This document shows, one piece after another, positions 17,601 to 26,801 of a stretch of 64,000 nucleotides of DNA. Within the stretch, counting starts at the first letter, position 1. Every line of letters starts with the position of its first letter. Made by a program: the position numbers and the translations under genes. Under the pieces are notes generated by a model that worked only from the letters and a program-made list of their open reading frames with translations, was not told the origin of the DNA and ran no database searches. The stretch comes from JAAEPI01 sp965212145 (lineage in GTDB: Bacteria; Bacteroidota; Bacteroidia; Cytophagales; Cyclobacteriaceae): positions 310,001-374,000 of the forward strand of contig CBDBUY010000004.1 in NCBI GenBank assembly GCA_965212145.1, given 5' to 3'.

Positions 17601-18054
17601 ATGGATTGTCTAGATCCACCCAGTAGCCCATCTTCTCCGTCAGGTCATCCCACTCACCTTTGAAGCGCATGACCGCTTCTTTACACTTCTTATTGTATTC
17701 TTCTACGGTGATTTTAGACCCAATGTCTTCTTTGGTGATCCCGAGCTCTTTCTCAACTTGTAGTTCTACCGGAAGGCCGTGTGTGTCCCAGCCGCCTTTA
17801 CGGTTGACTTGATATCCCTGCAGAGTTTTGAATCGACAGAAAATATCTTTGACCGCTCTTGCCATCACGTGATGGATCCCTGGAGTTCCATTGGCTGATG
17901 GCGGGCCCTCGTAGAACGTAAAGGTCTCAGAACCTTCTCGCAAGGTCACAGAATGCTCGAAGGTCTTGTTCTTCTTCCAATAGTTGAGAACTTCTGTGGC
18001 GAGGTTTGGATAACTCACCTGCTTGAATTCAGGATATTTTGTCGTTGTTTTCAA
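14665..18054 (-). CDS. ileS: Isoleucyl-tRNA synthetase, type 2, with GXHH signature
   Basis: The 1129-residue class I synthetase has the N-terminal Rossmann/editing region and the KMSKR motif (GNKMSKRLGNAVNP). The first signature motif, normally HXGH, reads G59-I-H-H62 within PPSANGTPGIHHVMARAVKD. The order of the first His and the Gly is therefore swapped. Type 2 IleRS enzymes with GXHH have been described as extremely mupirocin-resistant. The 1129-residue length and the WYVRLSRKRFW anticodon-domain segment fit the eukaryote-like type 2. The gene starts 13 nt after the MMPL exporter and is coupled to lspA. Confidence 0.96.
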   Translation of the reverse strand: MKTTTKYPEFKQVSYPNLATEVLNYWKKNKTFEHSVTLREGSETFTFYEGPPSANGTPGIHHVMARAVKDIFCRFKTLQGYQVNRKGGWDTHGLPVELQVEKELGITKEDIGSKITVEEYNKKCKEAVMRFKGEWDDLTEKMGYWVDLDNPYITFERDYMESLWWLLKQLYDKDLLYKGYTVQPYSPAAGTGLSSHELNQPGTYRDVKDTSVVAQFKVKNNDRSDFLFDAENEDVRIIAWTTTPWTLPSNCALAVGEKIIYVKVKTFNQYTGEPISVVLAKDLVGKYFSEKSKEAKLEDFKPGDKLIPFEIHQEFTGKDMLEIRYEQLMPYVTNENLEQNAFRVIPGDFVSTEDGTGIVHTASVFGADDFRVCQQAGVPSVMVLDENGQEMPLVDKQGRFVAEVTDFAGKYVRAEYYDQETLDDPDFKSTDVLIAIKLKEDNKAFKVEKYEHSYPHCWRTDKPVLYYPLDSWFVKTTAMKDRLVELNKTINWKPAATGSGRFGNWLENLVDWNLSRSRYWGTPLPIWVTEDRKEQKCIGSLEELRAEVNKSVKAGFMDGELSEDFDLHRPYVDDVFLVSDSGQKMFREPDLIDVWFDSGAMPYAQWHQPFENKETFNANYPADFIAEGVDQTRGWFFTLHAISTLLFDQIAFKNVIANGLVLDKSGNKMSKRLGNAVNPFETIDKYGPDAVRWYMISNANPWDNLKFDLEGVAEVQRKFFGTLSNTYSFFALYANLDGFQMDEMNVTPVENRPRFDRWILSELQCLIRDVTKAYDEYEPTRAARAIQDFVNDQLSNWYVRLSRKRFWKSEMNADKKAAYETLYECLMVAGQLMSPIAPFYAEWLYQNLTQGIREAAKENDTPLKYDSVHHSLLTKYEPNKIDEDLSKSMHMAQQISSLVHSLRKKEKIKVRQPLHKILVPILRPEDKAAIEAVEELILSEINVKEIEYVDDASGILVKKIKPNFRKLGQAHGPKMKDISKVINEFTADDIRRIETDNAFAISVADEEIVLTLEDVEITSEDIPGWMVASEGGLTVALDITLTDELRREGLSRDVVNRVQNLRKDQGLDVIDKISIGYTSEVPEMMLAIDEFADYIKIETQALELKKGVEGGTVVDIDGIELQLKIDVIK

Positions 18055-18067
18055 GGTCTCCTTGATT

Positions 18068-20434
18068 TTAACTTTCGTCCAACTCTGATTCTGCTAATTC
18101 CGGCACCTGCTCGATCAGCGGGTGGACATTCTGGTTTCTTTTTCCACTATCAAACTGCAGTAGCAATGCAGGAAGCACTGCCAGGTTTGCCAACATCGCA
18201 AATAATAAGGTTATGGAGGTCAACTTACCCAGACTCACCGTACCTCCAAACCCAGATGCTACGAAAATGACAAACCCAAAAAACAGAATGATTGACGTGT
18301 AAATCATGCTGGCCCCAGTCTCTCTCAAACTCTTGCCCACAGCTATGTCTACATTGAAATTATTCGCAAAAAGCTCTTGCCGATATTTTGCTAAAAAGTG
18401 AATGGAATCGTCCACGGAAATACCAAAAGCAATGCTAAATACAAGTGCGGTACTCGGCTTCAGCGGAATTCCAAAGAATCCCATGATACCAGCCGTTATG
18501 ATCAGGGGTATCAAATTTGGCACAATGGAAATCATTATCATTCTCAAATTCCTAAACAATGCCCCCATGATCATGGCAATAATGATGAATGCAATGATCA
18601 TCGAAGTGATCAGATTTCTAACCAAAAATTCATTGCCCTGAATGTACATGTAGGTCGTGCCTGTCACATTGGCCTTTATGTCTGTCCCGACGAATGTCGA
18701 ATCGAGATTTGGTCTGATGACTTCATTGACTAACGAGTCCATTTTCACAGAACCTATGTCGGACATCTTCACCGACATGCGCACCTTTTGACCGGTACTG
18801 TCCACAAATGACCGTGTCAAATCTTCATCGTCTTTATTGCCCTGAAGGTATCTCAAGATGAAGGCACGATCCCGGTTACTTGGTAAACCGTAAAATGCCT
18901 CATTGCCATTATAATATGCCTGACGACTTGCCTTGATGAAATTCAATGGCGACAATGGCTTGGACATTTTTGGCATGGAATCGAGCATCGTTTCCACCTG
19001 CTGAATTTTTCTGAGATTCGACAGGTTTTCAACTCCTCGTTTTTGACCCGTGTCGATGACAAGTTCCAGAGGCATGATGCCTCCAAAATTCTTTTCGAGG
19101 AATCGCATGTCCTGAATCACTTCACTGGCTTCAGGCATATCGTCCAGCATAAATGACACTACCTGGATTCGCGAAGCACCATATAAAGAAACAGCTACTA
19201 CGATTGCCGTCAATCCAAAAACCAGCGCTTTATACTGATGAACCAGAACACTCAAAAATGTCAACACTCTGTCCAACGCTCTAAACTTCAAGTGTCTTAG
19301 ATGCCGAGGACTAGGTGGTTGAACGAATGAGAAAACCGCTGGAATCAGAATGATCGACACAACGAAAGTTGCCAGGATGTTGATACCAGCTACGATTCCA
19401 AATTCAACAAGAACAGTAATTCTCGTGGTAACCAGCACAAAGAATCCTATGGCAGTCGTCACATTTGTGATGAATGTGACAATCCCAATTTTCCTAATAA
19501 TTCGACTCAGGGCCAACATCTTGTCACCGTGCAGAACATACTCATGATGATACTTATTGAGCATGTAGACGCTGTTCGGAATTCCGATGACCACTATGAT
19601 CGGAGGAATCAGCCCTGTCAACAGCGTGACCTCATAGCCGAGCAAGGCGATAGTGCCCAGAACCCAAACAACAATCACCCCGATGATGATCAAAGGGAAA
19701 ATAACTGCTTTGAAAGATCGGAAAAACAGAAAGAGGATCACACCCGTGATAACCACCGAAAGAATCAGGAAGAGATTGAGTTCTGCCTGAACCTTAGTTC
19801 TGTTTACATACCTGACATACGGCAGTCCAGTGTACTTCAAATCGACACCAGTAACCTTTTCGTATTCCTGTGCGGTTTTGACAACCTCCGGAACCACCAC
19901 ATCACGATCCTTGGTGTTCAAAATGTCAGGACTGATGCTCACAAGAATGAGCGTCGTTCCGTTCGTAGGATTGAAAAGTTGGTTTTGGTAAATTCTCTGT
20001 TTTGAGACTATGCTTAGGAGGCTGTCTAATTCTTTCTGGTCGGAAGGGATTTCCGGAAAGAGAGGCGTTAATTCGAATTTTCGCTCCTGATCGTTTTTCG
20101 TGACGATTTCCAGAGTGGGAATTCCTACGACACCATCAACCCCGTAAAGCTTCTTCAGCTCACGGGTCAAATAGGTCAGGTTTCGGAAACCGTCAAGAGA
20201 ATAAACAGAGCTGTCCTGAACAGCAAAAACCATGAGGTTTCCGTCTTCTCCGTAGAGTTCCTGGAATTCCCTGAAATAAACCATTTCAGGATCCTCTTCG
20301 GGAACAATATTTTGAAGACTATATGACCATTTGATAAACTGGGCCTGATAGGCCATAAAGGCCGTAATGATCCCCAAAAGAATCATTAGGAACAGTCTAT
20401 TTCTCAGGATGATATGAGCGAGGCGAGTCCACAT
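18068..20434 (-). CDS. MMPL/RND-type membrane exporter
   Basis: The 788-residue protein has two repeats of the RND fold. Each has one N-terminal membrane helix, a periplasmic domain and a five-helix bundle. Bundle one runs from about LFLILSVVITGVILFLFF, with an IPNSVYMLNKYHHE segment. Bundle two runs from LVRNLITSMIIAFIIIAMI, with the hallmark AFGISVDDSIHFLAKYR, whose Asp pair relays protons. Family members export lipids, hopanoids or small molecules by proton antiport; the cargo here is unknown. No membrane-fusion partner or TolC is adjacent. It heads a probable three-gene unit with ileS and lspA. Confidence 0.9.
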   Translation of the reverse strand: MWTRLAHIILRNRLFLMILLGIITAFMAYQAQFIKWSYSLQNIVPEEDPEMVYFREFQELYGEDGNLMVFAVQDSSVYSLDGFRNLTYLTRELKKLYGVDGVVGIPTLEIVTKNDQERKFELTPLFPEIPSDQKELDSLLSIVSKQRIYQNQLFNPTNGTTLILVSISPDILNTKDRDVVVPEVVKTAQEYEKVTGVDLKYTGLPYVRYVNRTKVQAELNLFLILSVVITGVILFLFFRSFKAVIFPLIIIGVIVVWVLGTIALLGYEVTLLTGLIPPIIVVIGIPNSVYMLNKYHHEYVLHGDKMLALSRIIRKIGIVTFITNVTTAIGFFVLVTTRITVLVEFGIVAGINILATFVVSIILIPAVFSFVQPPSPRHLRHLKFRALDRVLTFLSVLVHQYKALVFGLTAIVVAVSLYGASRIQVVSFMLDDMPEASEVIQDMRFLEKNFGGIMPLELVIDTGQKRGVENLSNLRKIQQVETMLDSMPKMSKPLSPLNFIKASRQAYYNGNEAFYGLPSNRDRAFILRYLQGNKDDEDLTRSFVDSTGQKVRMSVKMSDIGSVKMDSLVNEVIRPNLDSTFVGTDIKANVTGTTYMYIQGNEFLVRNLITSMIIAFIIIAMIMGALFRNLRMIMISIVPNLIPLIITAGIMGFFGIPLKPSTALVFSIAFGISVDDSIHFLAKYRQELFANNFNVDIAVGKSLRETGASMIYTSIILFFGFVIFVASGFGGTVSLGKLTSITLLFAMLANLAVLPALLLQFDSGKRNQNVHPLIEQVPELAESELDES

Positions 20435-20447
20435 TTTTAAGAGGCCG

Positions 20448-20455
20448 CAAAGTTA
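20448..20455 (-). promoter_or_regulatory. -7 element for the MMPL-ileS-lspA unit
   Basis: On the minus strand this reads TAACTTTG, an exact TAnnTTTG, 13 nt ahead of the exporter ATG. Confidence 0.55.
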
Positions 20456-20500
20456 ATTGTTTGAAAGGCTTTAATAAGCTAATTGATGATTAATGTGATC

Positions 20501-21826
20501 TCAGGAGCCAGAAATAATTTTAAATAATTTTAACGCATAGCGGTCAGTAAGTCCACTAACATAATCCGTTACGTATTGTAACGTCTGATAAACCGTCAGC
20601 GAATCTGCCTCCAGTTGGATTCTGATTTCCTGAGGAAGCAATCGAAAAACAGTTTTTTCTCGGGAAGATGGAGATCCATACGATTTCTCGAATGTGGCGG
20701 AACAAAAGGTTTCCATGATTTTTTCGATAATAGCGTATCCGCCAGTTTCCCTCTCCAGTACCTGCTGAGATCGATAAATGTCTCTAACAGATATCTCCTC
20801 AATCCTCTGCATGGTCTCTGCAGATGGAATAATGCCGGTCAATGCGTGATCAAAATCTCCGGTAAGCATGGCCTCCTCATTTTCCTCAAACTTCACGGTG
20901 GCCTGTCTGACCAATTCAGAGATAGCCATTGCTCGGAGAATCCCCATTTTTTCTGTCATGGAAGAAACACGCTCTAATTTTTCCTCCGAAAAACTATCAC
21001 CAATAATGGCACCCAGAAGATTTTTATAAGTTTCAAAGCTGATTAATCCCAGTCGGCAACCGTCTTCAAAATCGATGATGCCATAACATATGTCATCGGC
21101 AGCCTCAACCAAAAAGGCCAACGGGTGGCGACACCAACTGCCTTGAGCAATCGACTGAAGTGCCATCTCCCCAGCTAACTGCCGAAACTCAGGGCTGTTA
21201 GATTGAAAGTAGCCATATTTTTTCTGGCTTTTCCTTCCTTCAATTTTAGGTGAAGAGGACGATCTCGGATACTTTGTGAAAGCGCCCAGTGTCGCAAATG
21301 TCAACTCAGTGCCTCGGTAGAGCGGACTATTCATAATCCGGAAACCCTGAGCGTTCCCTTCAAAATTTGTTAGATCTGCCCATTCTTCTGTACTTACCTT
21401 TTCTTTAAAGCTTCTCCCCTTTTCGTTACTCAGAAAAAATGCAGAAATACTGTCCTCCCCGGCATGTCCAAACGGAGGATTGCCCACGTCGTGAGCCAGG
21501 CTGGCGGATGCAACGATGCTTCCAAAATCATGAACCGAGAATTGCTTTCTTAATTCAGGGTATTTATCCAAAATAAAAAGCCCGACACTTTTACCGAGTG
21601 ATCTTCCCACACTAGAAACCTCAAGGCTGTGAGTCAGCCGGGTGTGTACAAAATCATCTTCCGGCAAAGGGAAAACCTGTGTTTTGTCCTGAAGTCTCCT
21701 GAACGGTTGTGAGAAAATGATCCGATCGTAATCCTGCTCAAATCTGCTTCGATTTTGGTCATGTTCAATCTTGCTCGACTTATCACCAAAACGCTTTGCA
21801 GACAAAAGACCTTCCCATCTCATCAT
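20501..21826 (-). CDS. dgt: dGTP triphosphohydrolase (dGTPase)
   Basis: The 441-residue HD-domain enzyme shows FRRLQDKTQVFPL, the metal ligands in FVHTRLTHSLEV, and the HD pair in LAHDVGNPPFGHAGE. Further Dgt signatures are FEGNAQGFRI and AADDICYGIIDFEDG. The enzyme removes triphosphate from dGTP and related dNTPs and lowers the dNTP pool. It starts inside the end of mtfA by an ATGA overlap, as the third gene of a glyS-mtfA-dgt operon. Confidence 0.95.
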   Translation of the reverse strand: MMRWEGLLSAKRFGDKSSKIEHDQNRSRFEQDYDRIIFSQPFRRLQDKTQVFPLPEDDFVHTRLTHSLEVSSVGRSLGKSVGLFILDKYPELRKQFSVHDFGSIVASASLAHDVGNPPFGHAGEDSISAFFLSNEKGRSFKEKVSTEEWADLTNFEGNAQGFRIMNSPLYRGTELTFATLGAFTKYPRSSSSPKIEGRKSQKKYGYFQSNSPEFRQLAGEMALQSIAQGSWCRHPLAFLVEAADDICYGIIDFEDGCRLGLISFETYKNLLGAIIGDSFSEEKLERVSSMTEKMGILRAMAISELVRQATVKFEENEEAMLTGDFDHALTGIIPSAETMQRIEEISVRDIYRSQQVLERETGGYAIIEKIMETFCSATFEKSYGSPSSREKTVFRLLPQEIRIQLEADSLTVYQTLQYVTDYVSGLTDRYALKLFKIISGS

Positions 21827-22605
21827 TTGACCAAGAGTTTAGGATTCTGTTTGAGGATACGACAGAGCACATCGTAAGTCAGTGGATGCTTTTCTGAAAA
21901 CTCATTTGGTCTCTCAAAAAAGTTTTCAACGGCAACAGCGAAGAACTCTTCTCGGTCAGTAGCGCCGTATTCACGAAAGAATGTCTCACTTCCATTCCGG
22001 ATTTCTTGAATGGTATTATCCGCTCGTAATTCCCATTCTTTCAAATCAGCATCGTTCAAAAACTGATATTCATTGTTGAAAATCCGATTCTCCAATCGGA
22101 GTGCATGCGCCATTTCATGAAGTCCTAGATTCCGACCATCCTTATAAATGTACCCTTCAACGAAATATTTCCAGCCTAGCACGATGCTCTTAGCCATTGG
22201 ATTCACTTCACCCTGATTGAAAGTTTGCGTGGCTCTACTGAAAAACTTCCCAGGATAAACCAGAATGTACTTGAAGTAGCTCAAATGAACATTGGGAAAA
22301 CCGAACGTCAATTGAATGGCTGAAGCGGAGATCAACACTTTCATTTCCCACGAAACAGCAATCATCTCACGAGGCACGAAGGTTTTCACGCTCATGAAAT
22401 AAGCAACTCGTTTTCGGAATACCTTCTTTGACTTCTCAGGCAGCAACTGATAAAACTCGAAATACTTTTCTAATAATCGCTCATGCTCCTCACTCAGGTA
22501 AAGCGCCTTTGGGATTCCACCATAATTCTGGTATCGGATCCAAAGCTTCAAAACCCAAAACCCCACGTAGATCGCAGGGAAAAGCATGATGAAAACCCAA
22601 ATCAT
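21823..22605 (-). CDS. mtfA: MtfA-type zinc peptidase
   Basis: The 260-residue protein has one N-terminal membrane helix (VFIMLFPAIYVGFWVLKLW). It then has an MtfA-like domain with the zinc motif HEMAHAL and a downstream Glu-rich helix EEFFAVAVENFFERP that supplies the third ligand and matches the family consensus. In Escherichia coli MtfA is an aminopeptidase that binds the regulator Mlc; no Mlc is expected in this phylum, so the substrate is open. The start overlaps the glyS stop by one base (TGATG), and the end overlaps dgt. Confidence 0.88.
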   Translation of the reverse strand: MIWVFIMLFPAIYVGFWVLKLWIRYQNYGGIPKALYLSEEHERLLEKYFEFYQLLPEKSKKVFRKRVAYFMSVKTFVPREMIAVSWEMKVLISASAIQLTFGFPNVHLSYFKYILVYPGKFFSRATQTFNQGEVNPMAKSIVLGWKYFVEGYIYKDGRNLGLHEMAHALRLENRIFNNEYQFLNDADLKEWELRADNTIQEIRNGSETFFREYGATDREEFFAVAVENFFERPNEFSEKHPLTYDVLCRILKQNPKLLVK

Positions 22606-24152
22606 CAGATTTTATTGAGCACAGGTTTTAGGCTGACTTTTTCTTCAAGTGTCTTGATCAATTCATCCACCGAAACACGTTCTTGCTGCATGCTGTCCCT
22701 TTCGCGGATAGTTACGGAATCGTCCTCCAAAGTCTGATGATCAACGGTCACGCAATATGGCGTCCCAATCGCATCCTGTCTCCTATACCTCTTTCCGATT
22801 GCGTCCTTTGCATCATACTGCGTCGAGAAATCAAATTTTAATTGATCCAAGATTTTTAACGCCTTCTCTGGCAAGTCATCCTTTTGCAACAATGGCAGAA
22901 CGGCGACCTTGGTTGGGGCAAGAATCGGCGGAATGCGGAGAACTACGCGCTGACTTCCGTCCTCAAGGGTTTCCTCCTCATAAGCCGAGGACATCACTGC
23001 CAGAAACATCCTATCCAACCCTATGGAAGTTTCCACGACGTATGGAACGTAACTTTCATTGGTCTCAGGATCGAAGAATCTCAACTTTTTACCAGAATGT
23101 TCCTCATGTGCCTTCAGGTCAAAATCCGTTCTAGAGTGAATGCCCTCCAGTTCTTTGAAGCCCATTGGGAAGTTGAATTCAATATCACAAGCGGCATTGG
23201 CGTAATGCGCCAGGTTCAAGTGATCGTGGAACCTATAATTCTCTTCTCCCAGGCCAAGCGCCTTGTGCCAGCTGATACGTTTTTCTTTCCACGAGTTGTA
23301 CCACTCCATCTCTGTTCCCGGCTTCACAAAAAACTGCATTTCCATTTGCTCAAATTCCCGCATTCTGAAAATGAACTGCCGGGCTATGATCTCGTTTCGG
23401 AAGGCCTTGCCGATCTGTGCAATACCGAATGGCAATTTTTGCCGAGACGTTTTCTGGACATTCAGGTAATTCACGAAAATTCCCTGAGCGGTCTCAGGTC
23501 GGAGATAAATTTTATCTGAACCCTCAGCCAATGAACCCAGCTCAGTGGAAAACATCAGGTTGAACTGTCTAACATCCGTCCAGTCGCGTGACCCGGAAAT
23601 TGGGCAGGCAATCTCCAATTCCTCGATGAGCGCTTTAATGTCTCCGAGATCGCCTTTCTCTAGTGACGAACCCAATCGATCCTCGATTTCCTTGATCTTT
23701 TCTTTATAACCAACTACTCGACCATTAGTGGAAACAAACTGCTCCTCATCAAAAGAGTCCCCAAAACGCTTGGCAGCTTTGTTCACCTCCTTTTTAATCT
23801 TCCCTTCGATCTTCGCGATGTATTCCTCTATAAGGACATCAGCTCGGTATCTTTTTTTCGAATCCTTGTTGTCAATCAACGGGTCATTGAATGCATCCAC
23901 GTGTCCGGAAGCTTTCCAAGTTGTCGGGTGCATAAATATGGCAGCATCCAGTCCGACAATATTTTCGTGCATCCGCACCATGGCTTGCCACCAGTAGTTC
24001 TTGATATTGTTCTTTAGCTCCACACCATTTGGACCATAATCATAGGTAGCCCCAAGGCCATCATAGATGTCACTTGATGGGAAAATAAAACCATATTCCT
24101 TGGCGTGGGAGACGATGTTTTTTAGTGGATTTCCGTCCGTCGATTTGCTCAT
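22605..24152 (-). CDS. glyS: Glycyl-tRNA synthetase (alpha2 type)
   Basis: I start at ATG 24152 (MSKSTDGNPLKNIVSHAKE), giving 515 residues. An upstream in-frame start would run through the -7 promoter element at 24158-24165. The enzyme is the single-chain class II form: YGFIFPSSDIYDGLGATYDYGP at motif 1, RNEIIARQFIFRMREFEQMEMQFF at motif 2, and ETSIGLDRMFLAV at motif 3. It charges tRNA-Gly. It is the first gene of the glyS-mtfA-dgt operon. Confidence 0.96.
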   Translation of the reverse strand: MSKSTDGNPLKNIVSHAKEYGFIFPSSDIYDGLGATYDYGPNGVELKNNIKNYWWQAMVRMHENIVGLDAAIFMHPTTWKASGHVDAFNDPLIDNKDSKKRYRADVLIEEYIAKIEGKIKKEVNKAAKRFGDSFDEEQFVSTNGRVVGYKEKIKEIEDRLGSSLEKGDLGDIKALIEELEIACPISGSRDWTDVRQFNLMFSTELGSLAEGSDKIYLRPETAQGIFVNYLNVQKTSRQKLPFGIAQIGKAFRNEIIARQFIFRMREFEQMEMQFFVKPGTEMEWYNSWKEKRISWHKALGLGEENYRFHDHLNLAHYANAACDIEFNFPMGFKELEGIHSRTDFDLKAHEEHSGKKLRFFDPETNESYVPYVVETSIGLDRMFLAVMSSAYEEETLEDGSQRVVLRIPPILAPTKVAVLPLLQKDDLPEKALKILDQLKFDFSTQYDAKDAIGKRYRRQDAIGTPYCVTVDHQTLEDDSVTIRERDSMQQERVSVDELIKTLEEKVSLKPVLNKI

Positions 24153-24157
24153 GGCCG

Positions 24158-24165
24158 CAAAGATA
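24158..24165 (-). promoter_or_regulatory. -7 element for glyS operon
   Basis: The minus strand reads TATCTTTG, an exact TAnnTTTG, ending 5 nt before the chosen glyS ATG. This helps decide the start and implies a leaderless transcript. Confidence 0.6.
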
Positions 24166-24272
24166 TGTCGATCTTTTTTGCCTTTTATCCCTATGATTAT
24201 CCTTTCAAAGAAATAGGGTCGGGCTTTTAACCTCGCAACCGTTTTCAAGACCTAAACCAAACCAAAAAAATC

Positions 24273-25415
24273 ATGAAAAAGCTAATACTCAGCTTCGCCG
24301 GTTTGCTGATCGGTGTGTCATCATTTGCACAACTCAGCACTCCTCCAGGAGGTGGAAATCAAAAAAGTGTGGTTAAACAATAAATTGGTGCTTTGCCATA
24401 CGTAGAGGTAGTTTACAACAGCCCTGATGTCACTGGACCAAACGGCCTAAGCCGTAAAGGCCAAATCTGGGGAGGCTTGGTTCCCTATGGATTCAATGCA
24501 CTAGGATTTGGCTTGAGTACGGCTGTAAATCCTTCGCCCTGGAGAGCGGGTGCCAATGAGAATACAACCATCGAATTTTCACATAATATGCTGGTCGAAG
24601 GGAAAGAAATTGCAGCCGGGAAATACGGCTTTCATATAGCACCCGCAGAAGCTGGCCTCTGGACGGTTATTTTCTCTAAAGACAACAATCACTGGGGTAG
24701 CTTCTTTTATAAAGAAGAAAATGATGCCTTACGAGTGGAGGTTGAGCCAATGGACGTGGAGTTCACTGAGTGGCTCACATTTGACTTCATTGATCGTCAA
24801 GCCACGTCTGCCACACTTGCACTTAAATGGGAAGAAAAAGGAATTCCGATTAAAATAGAAGTGCCCAATTCAGCCGATATTCATATTACACGGATTCAAA
24901 GTGAATTGAACAATAATTTCGGATTCAGTTTCGTCCATTATCAAAATGCAGCGAATTATGCATTAGGTGCGGGTAAGCTTGATAAGGCACTAGAATGGGC
25001 TGACATGGCCATTTCCGCACCATTTTTCGGACAAAGAAATTTTGGAACGTTGCAAACCAAAGCCGGTGTTCTTCGCGCCATGGGTAAAAACGATGAAGCT
25101 ATGGAAATCATGGATGAAGCGATCAAAATGGATGGAGCCGGCGTGTTCGCTATCCATGGATATGGCCGTCAGCTCATCGCTGCTGGCAAGAAAAAAGAGG
25201 CCCTTGAGGTTTTTGAGTACAATTTGAAAAGAAATGAAGGTGCCTGGCCTACGAATTATGGTCTTGCCAGAGGCTACTCAGCGCTTGGAGATTATAAGAA
25301 TGCGTTAAAATACTTAAAGCTTGCAAAAGCTAATGTTCCAGCAAATGACACGGTCAATCCTCCAGTCATCGATCAGAACATCGCTAAACTTGAAAAAGGT
25401 GAAGACATCAATTAG
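24273..25415 (+). pseudogene. DUF2911-TPR secreted protein gene interrupted by TAA at codon 37
   Basis: From ATG 24273 the frame encodes a good signal peptide (MKKLILSFAGLLIGVSSFAQ) and the mature start LSTPPGGGNQKSVVKQ. TAA follows at 24381-24383, then the same frame stays open to 25415. The part after the stop begins IGALPYVEVVYNSPDVTGPNG, the conserved start of a DUF2911 domain, then WRAGANENTTIEFS and AAGKYGFHIAP. A TPR region follows (EWADMAISAPFFG and AMGKNDEAMEIMDEAIKM). In intact family members as I recall them, an aromatic residue precedes IG, so TAT or TAC to TAA would explain the stop. Without read-through, the domain would have no signal peptide. A terminator follows. Confidence 0.75.
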
Positions 25416-25435
25416 AATTTCTCGCTTTGAAAACT

Positions 25436-25467
25436 GCCCATCGGTCGCCAGATCGATGGGCTTTTTT
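25436..25467 (+). terminator. Terminator after the DUF2911-TPR gene
   Basis: GCCCATCG and CGATGGGC form an 8-bp perfect stem around a 10-nt loop, followed by six T. Confidence 0.82.
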
Positions 25468-25501
25468 ATGTTAGTTTTGGAAAACACCTACTCCGCTAAT
25501 C

Positions 25502-26797
25502 ATGAAAACACTATTTACATTTTCTGCCCTTCTATGCGCAACTCTTCTAGTGGCACAGTCCAGCAAAATCCAGTCAAAATCCGATCAGCTAGCCAAAGAG
25601 GTTGAATCGAAAGTCATCGAGTGGCGCCACTACTTTCACGAAAATCCTGAACTCTCCAACCGTGAATTCAATACTGCTGAGAAAATAGCTGAGCACTTGA
25701 AGTCACTAGGCCTTGAAGTGCAAACAGGGGTAGCAAAAACCGGAGTGGTAGCTGTTTTGAAAAGTGGAAAGCCTGGCCCGGTGGTTGGCCTGCGAGCTGA
25801 TATAGATGCCCTCCCAGTGACTGAAAGGGTGGATATCCCATGGGCATCCAAAGCCACCTCCACGTACAACAATATTGAAACAGGTGTGATGCATGCATGT
25901 GGTCATGACACGCACATCGCTATCTTGATGGGTGTTGCAGAAGTCCTCAGCAAAATGAAGGCCGACATAAAAGGCACGGTCAAATTTGTCTTCCAGCCAG
26001 CCGAGGAAGGAGCCCCTCCGGGTGAAGAAGGTGGAGCTGAGTTGATGGTCAAGGAGGGCGTGATGAAAAACCCCGACATTGAGGTGATGTTTGGCTTGCA
26101 CATCAACGCACAAACGCCTGTCGGGGAGATTCGCTACAAGTCAGGTGGTACCATGGCTGCTGCAGATCGGTTCGTGTTGAAAGTCAATGGCAAACAATCT
26201 CACGGTTCCAAACCATGGACCGGTGTGGATCCAATTCTGACGTCCGCCATGATCATTCAGGGATTTCAATCCATCATTTCCAGGCAAACCGACCTGACCA
26301 AAGAGGCTGCCGTAATTTCTGTTGGCCTTATGCGCAGTGGCATCCGAAACAACATTATCCCGGAATCTGCCGAGATGATCGGTACCATCAGGACATTGGA
26401 TACCGAAATGCAAAGAATCATTCACGAGAAGATGCAATTGACTGCCACCAAAATCGCAGAAAGCCAGGGTGCTACTGCCGATCTTCAAATTATCAAAGGG
26501 TATCCAGTGACCTATAATAACCCCGAACTAACCTCTAGAGCGGTTCAGTGGTTGGAAAATGCCGCCGGTGCGGACAATGTCAAAACCCGAACGGCCTCCA
26601 CCGGAGCAGAGGATTTTTCTTATTATGCGAAGGAAGTGCCGGGGTTCTTTTTCTTTCTGGGCGGATGCCCTGAGGGCGTGGAAGCAGAGACTTCAGCTCC
26701 TCACCACACACCGGACTTTTTCGTCACTGATGACGCGCTTCTGTTAGGCATGAAAGCCATGGTGAATTGTACGCTGGGGTATATGTATGAGAAGTAA
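25502..26797 (+). CDS. Secreted M20 amidohydrolase (N-acyl amino acid/hippurate hydrolase type)
   Basis: The 431-residue protein has a signal peptide (TLFTFSALLCATLLVAQ) and the M20D architecture. Visible signatures are WRHYFHENPELSNREF, GLRADIDALPV, the metal-site HACGHDTHIA, QPAEEG and the C-terminal TGAEDFSYYAKEVPGFFFFLG. A small dimerisation domain with HGSKPWTGVDP lies in the middle. Relatives hydrolyse N-acyl or N-aminoacyl bonds with two metal ions; the substrate is unknown. The export signal suggests periplasmic scavenging. It is bounded by a terminator upstream and a minus-strand pseudogene downstream. Confidence 0.92.
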   Translation: MKTLFTFSALLCATLLVAQSSKIQSKSDQLAKEVESKVIEWRHYFHENPELSNREFNTAEKIAEHLKSLGLEVQTGVAKTGVVAVLKSGKPGPVVGLRADIDALPVTERVDIPWASKATSTYNNIETGVMHACGHDTHIAILMGVAEVLSKMKADIKGTVKFVFQPAEEGAPPGEEGGAELMVKEGVMKNPDIEVMFGLHINAQTPVGEIRYKSGGTMAAADRFVLKVNGKQSHGSKPWTGVDPILTSAMIIQGFQSIISRQTDLTKEAAVISVGLMRSGIRNNIIPESAEMIGTIRTLDTEMQRIIHEKMQLTATKIAESQGATADLQIIKGYPVTYNNPELTSRAVQWLENAAGADNVKTRTASTGAEDFSYYAKEVPGFFFFLGGCPEGVEAETSAPHHTPDFFVTDDALLLGMKAMVNCTLGYMYEK

Positions 26798-26801
26798 GTG
26801 C

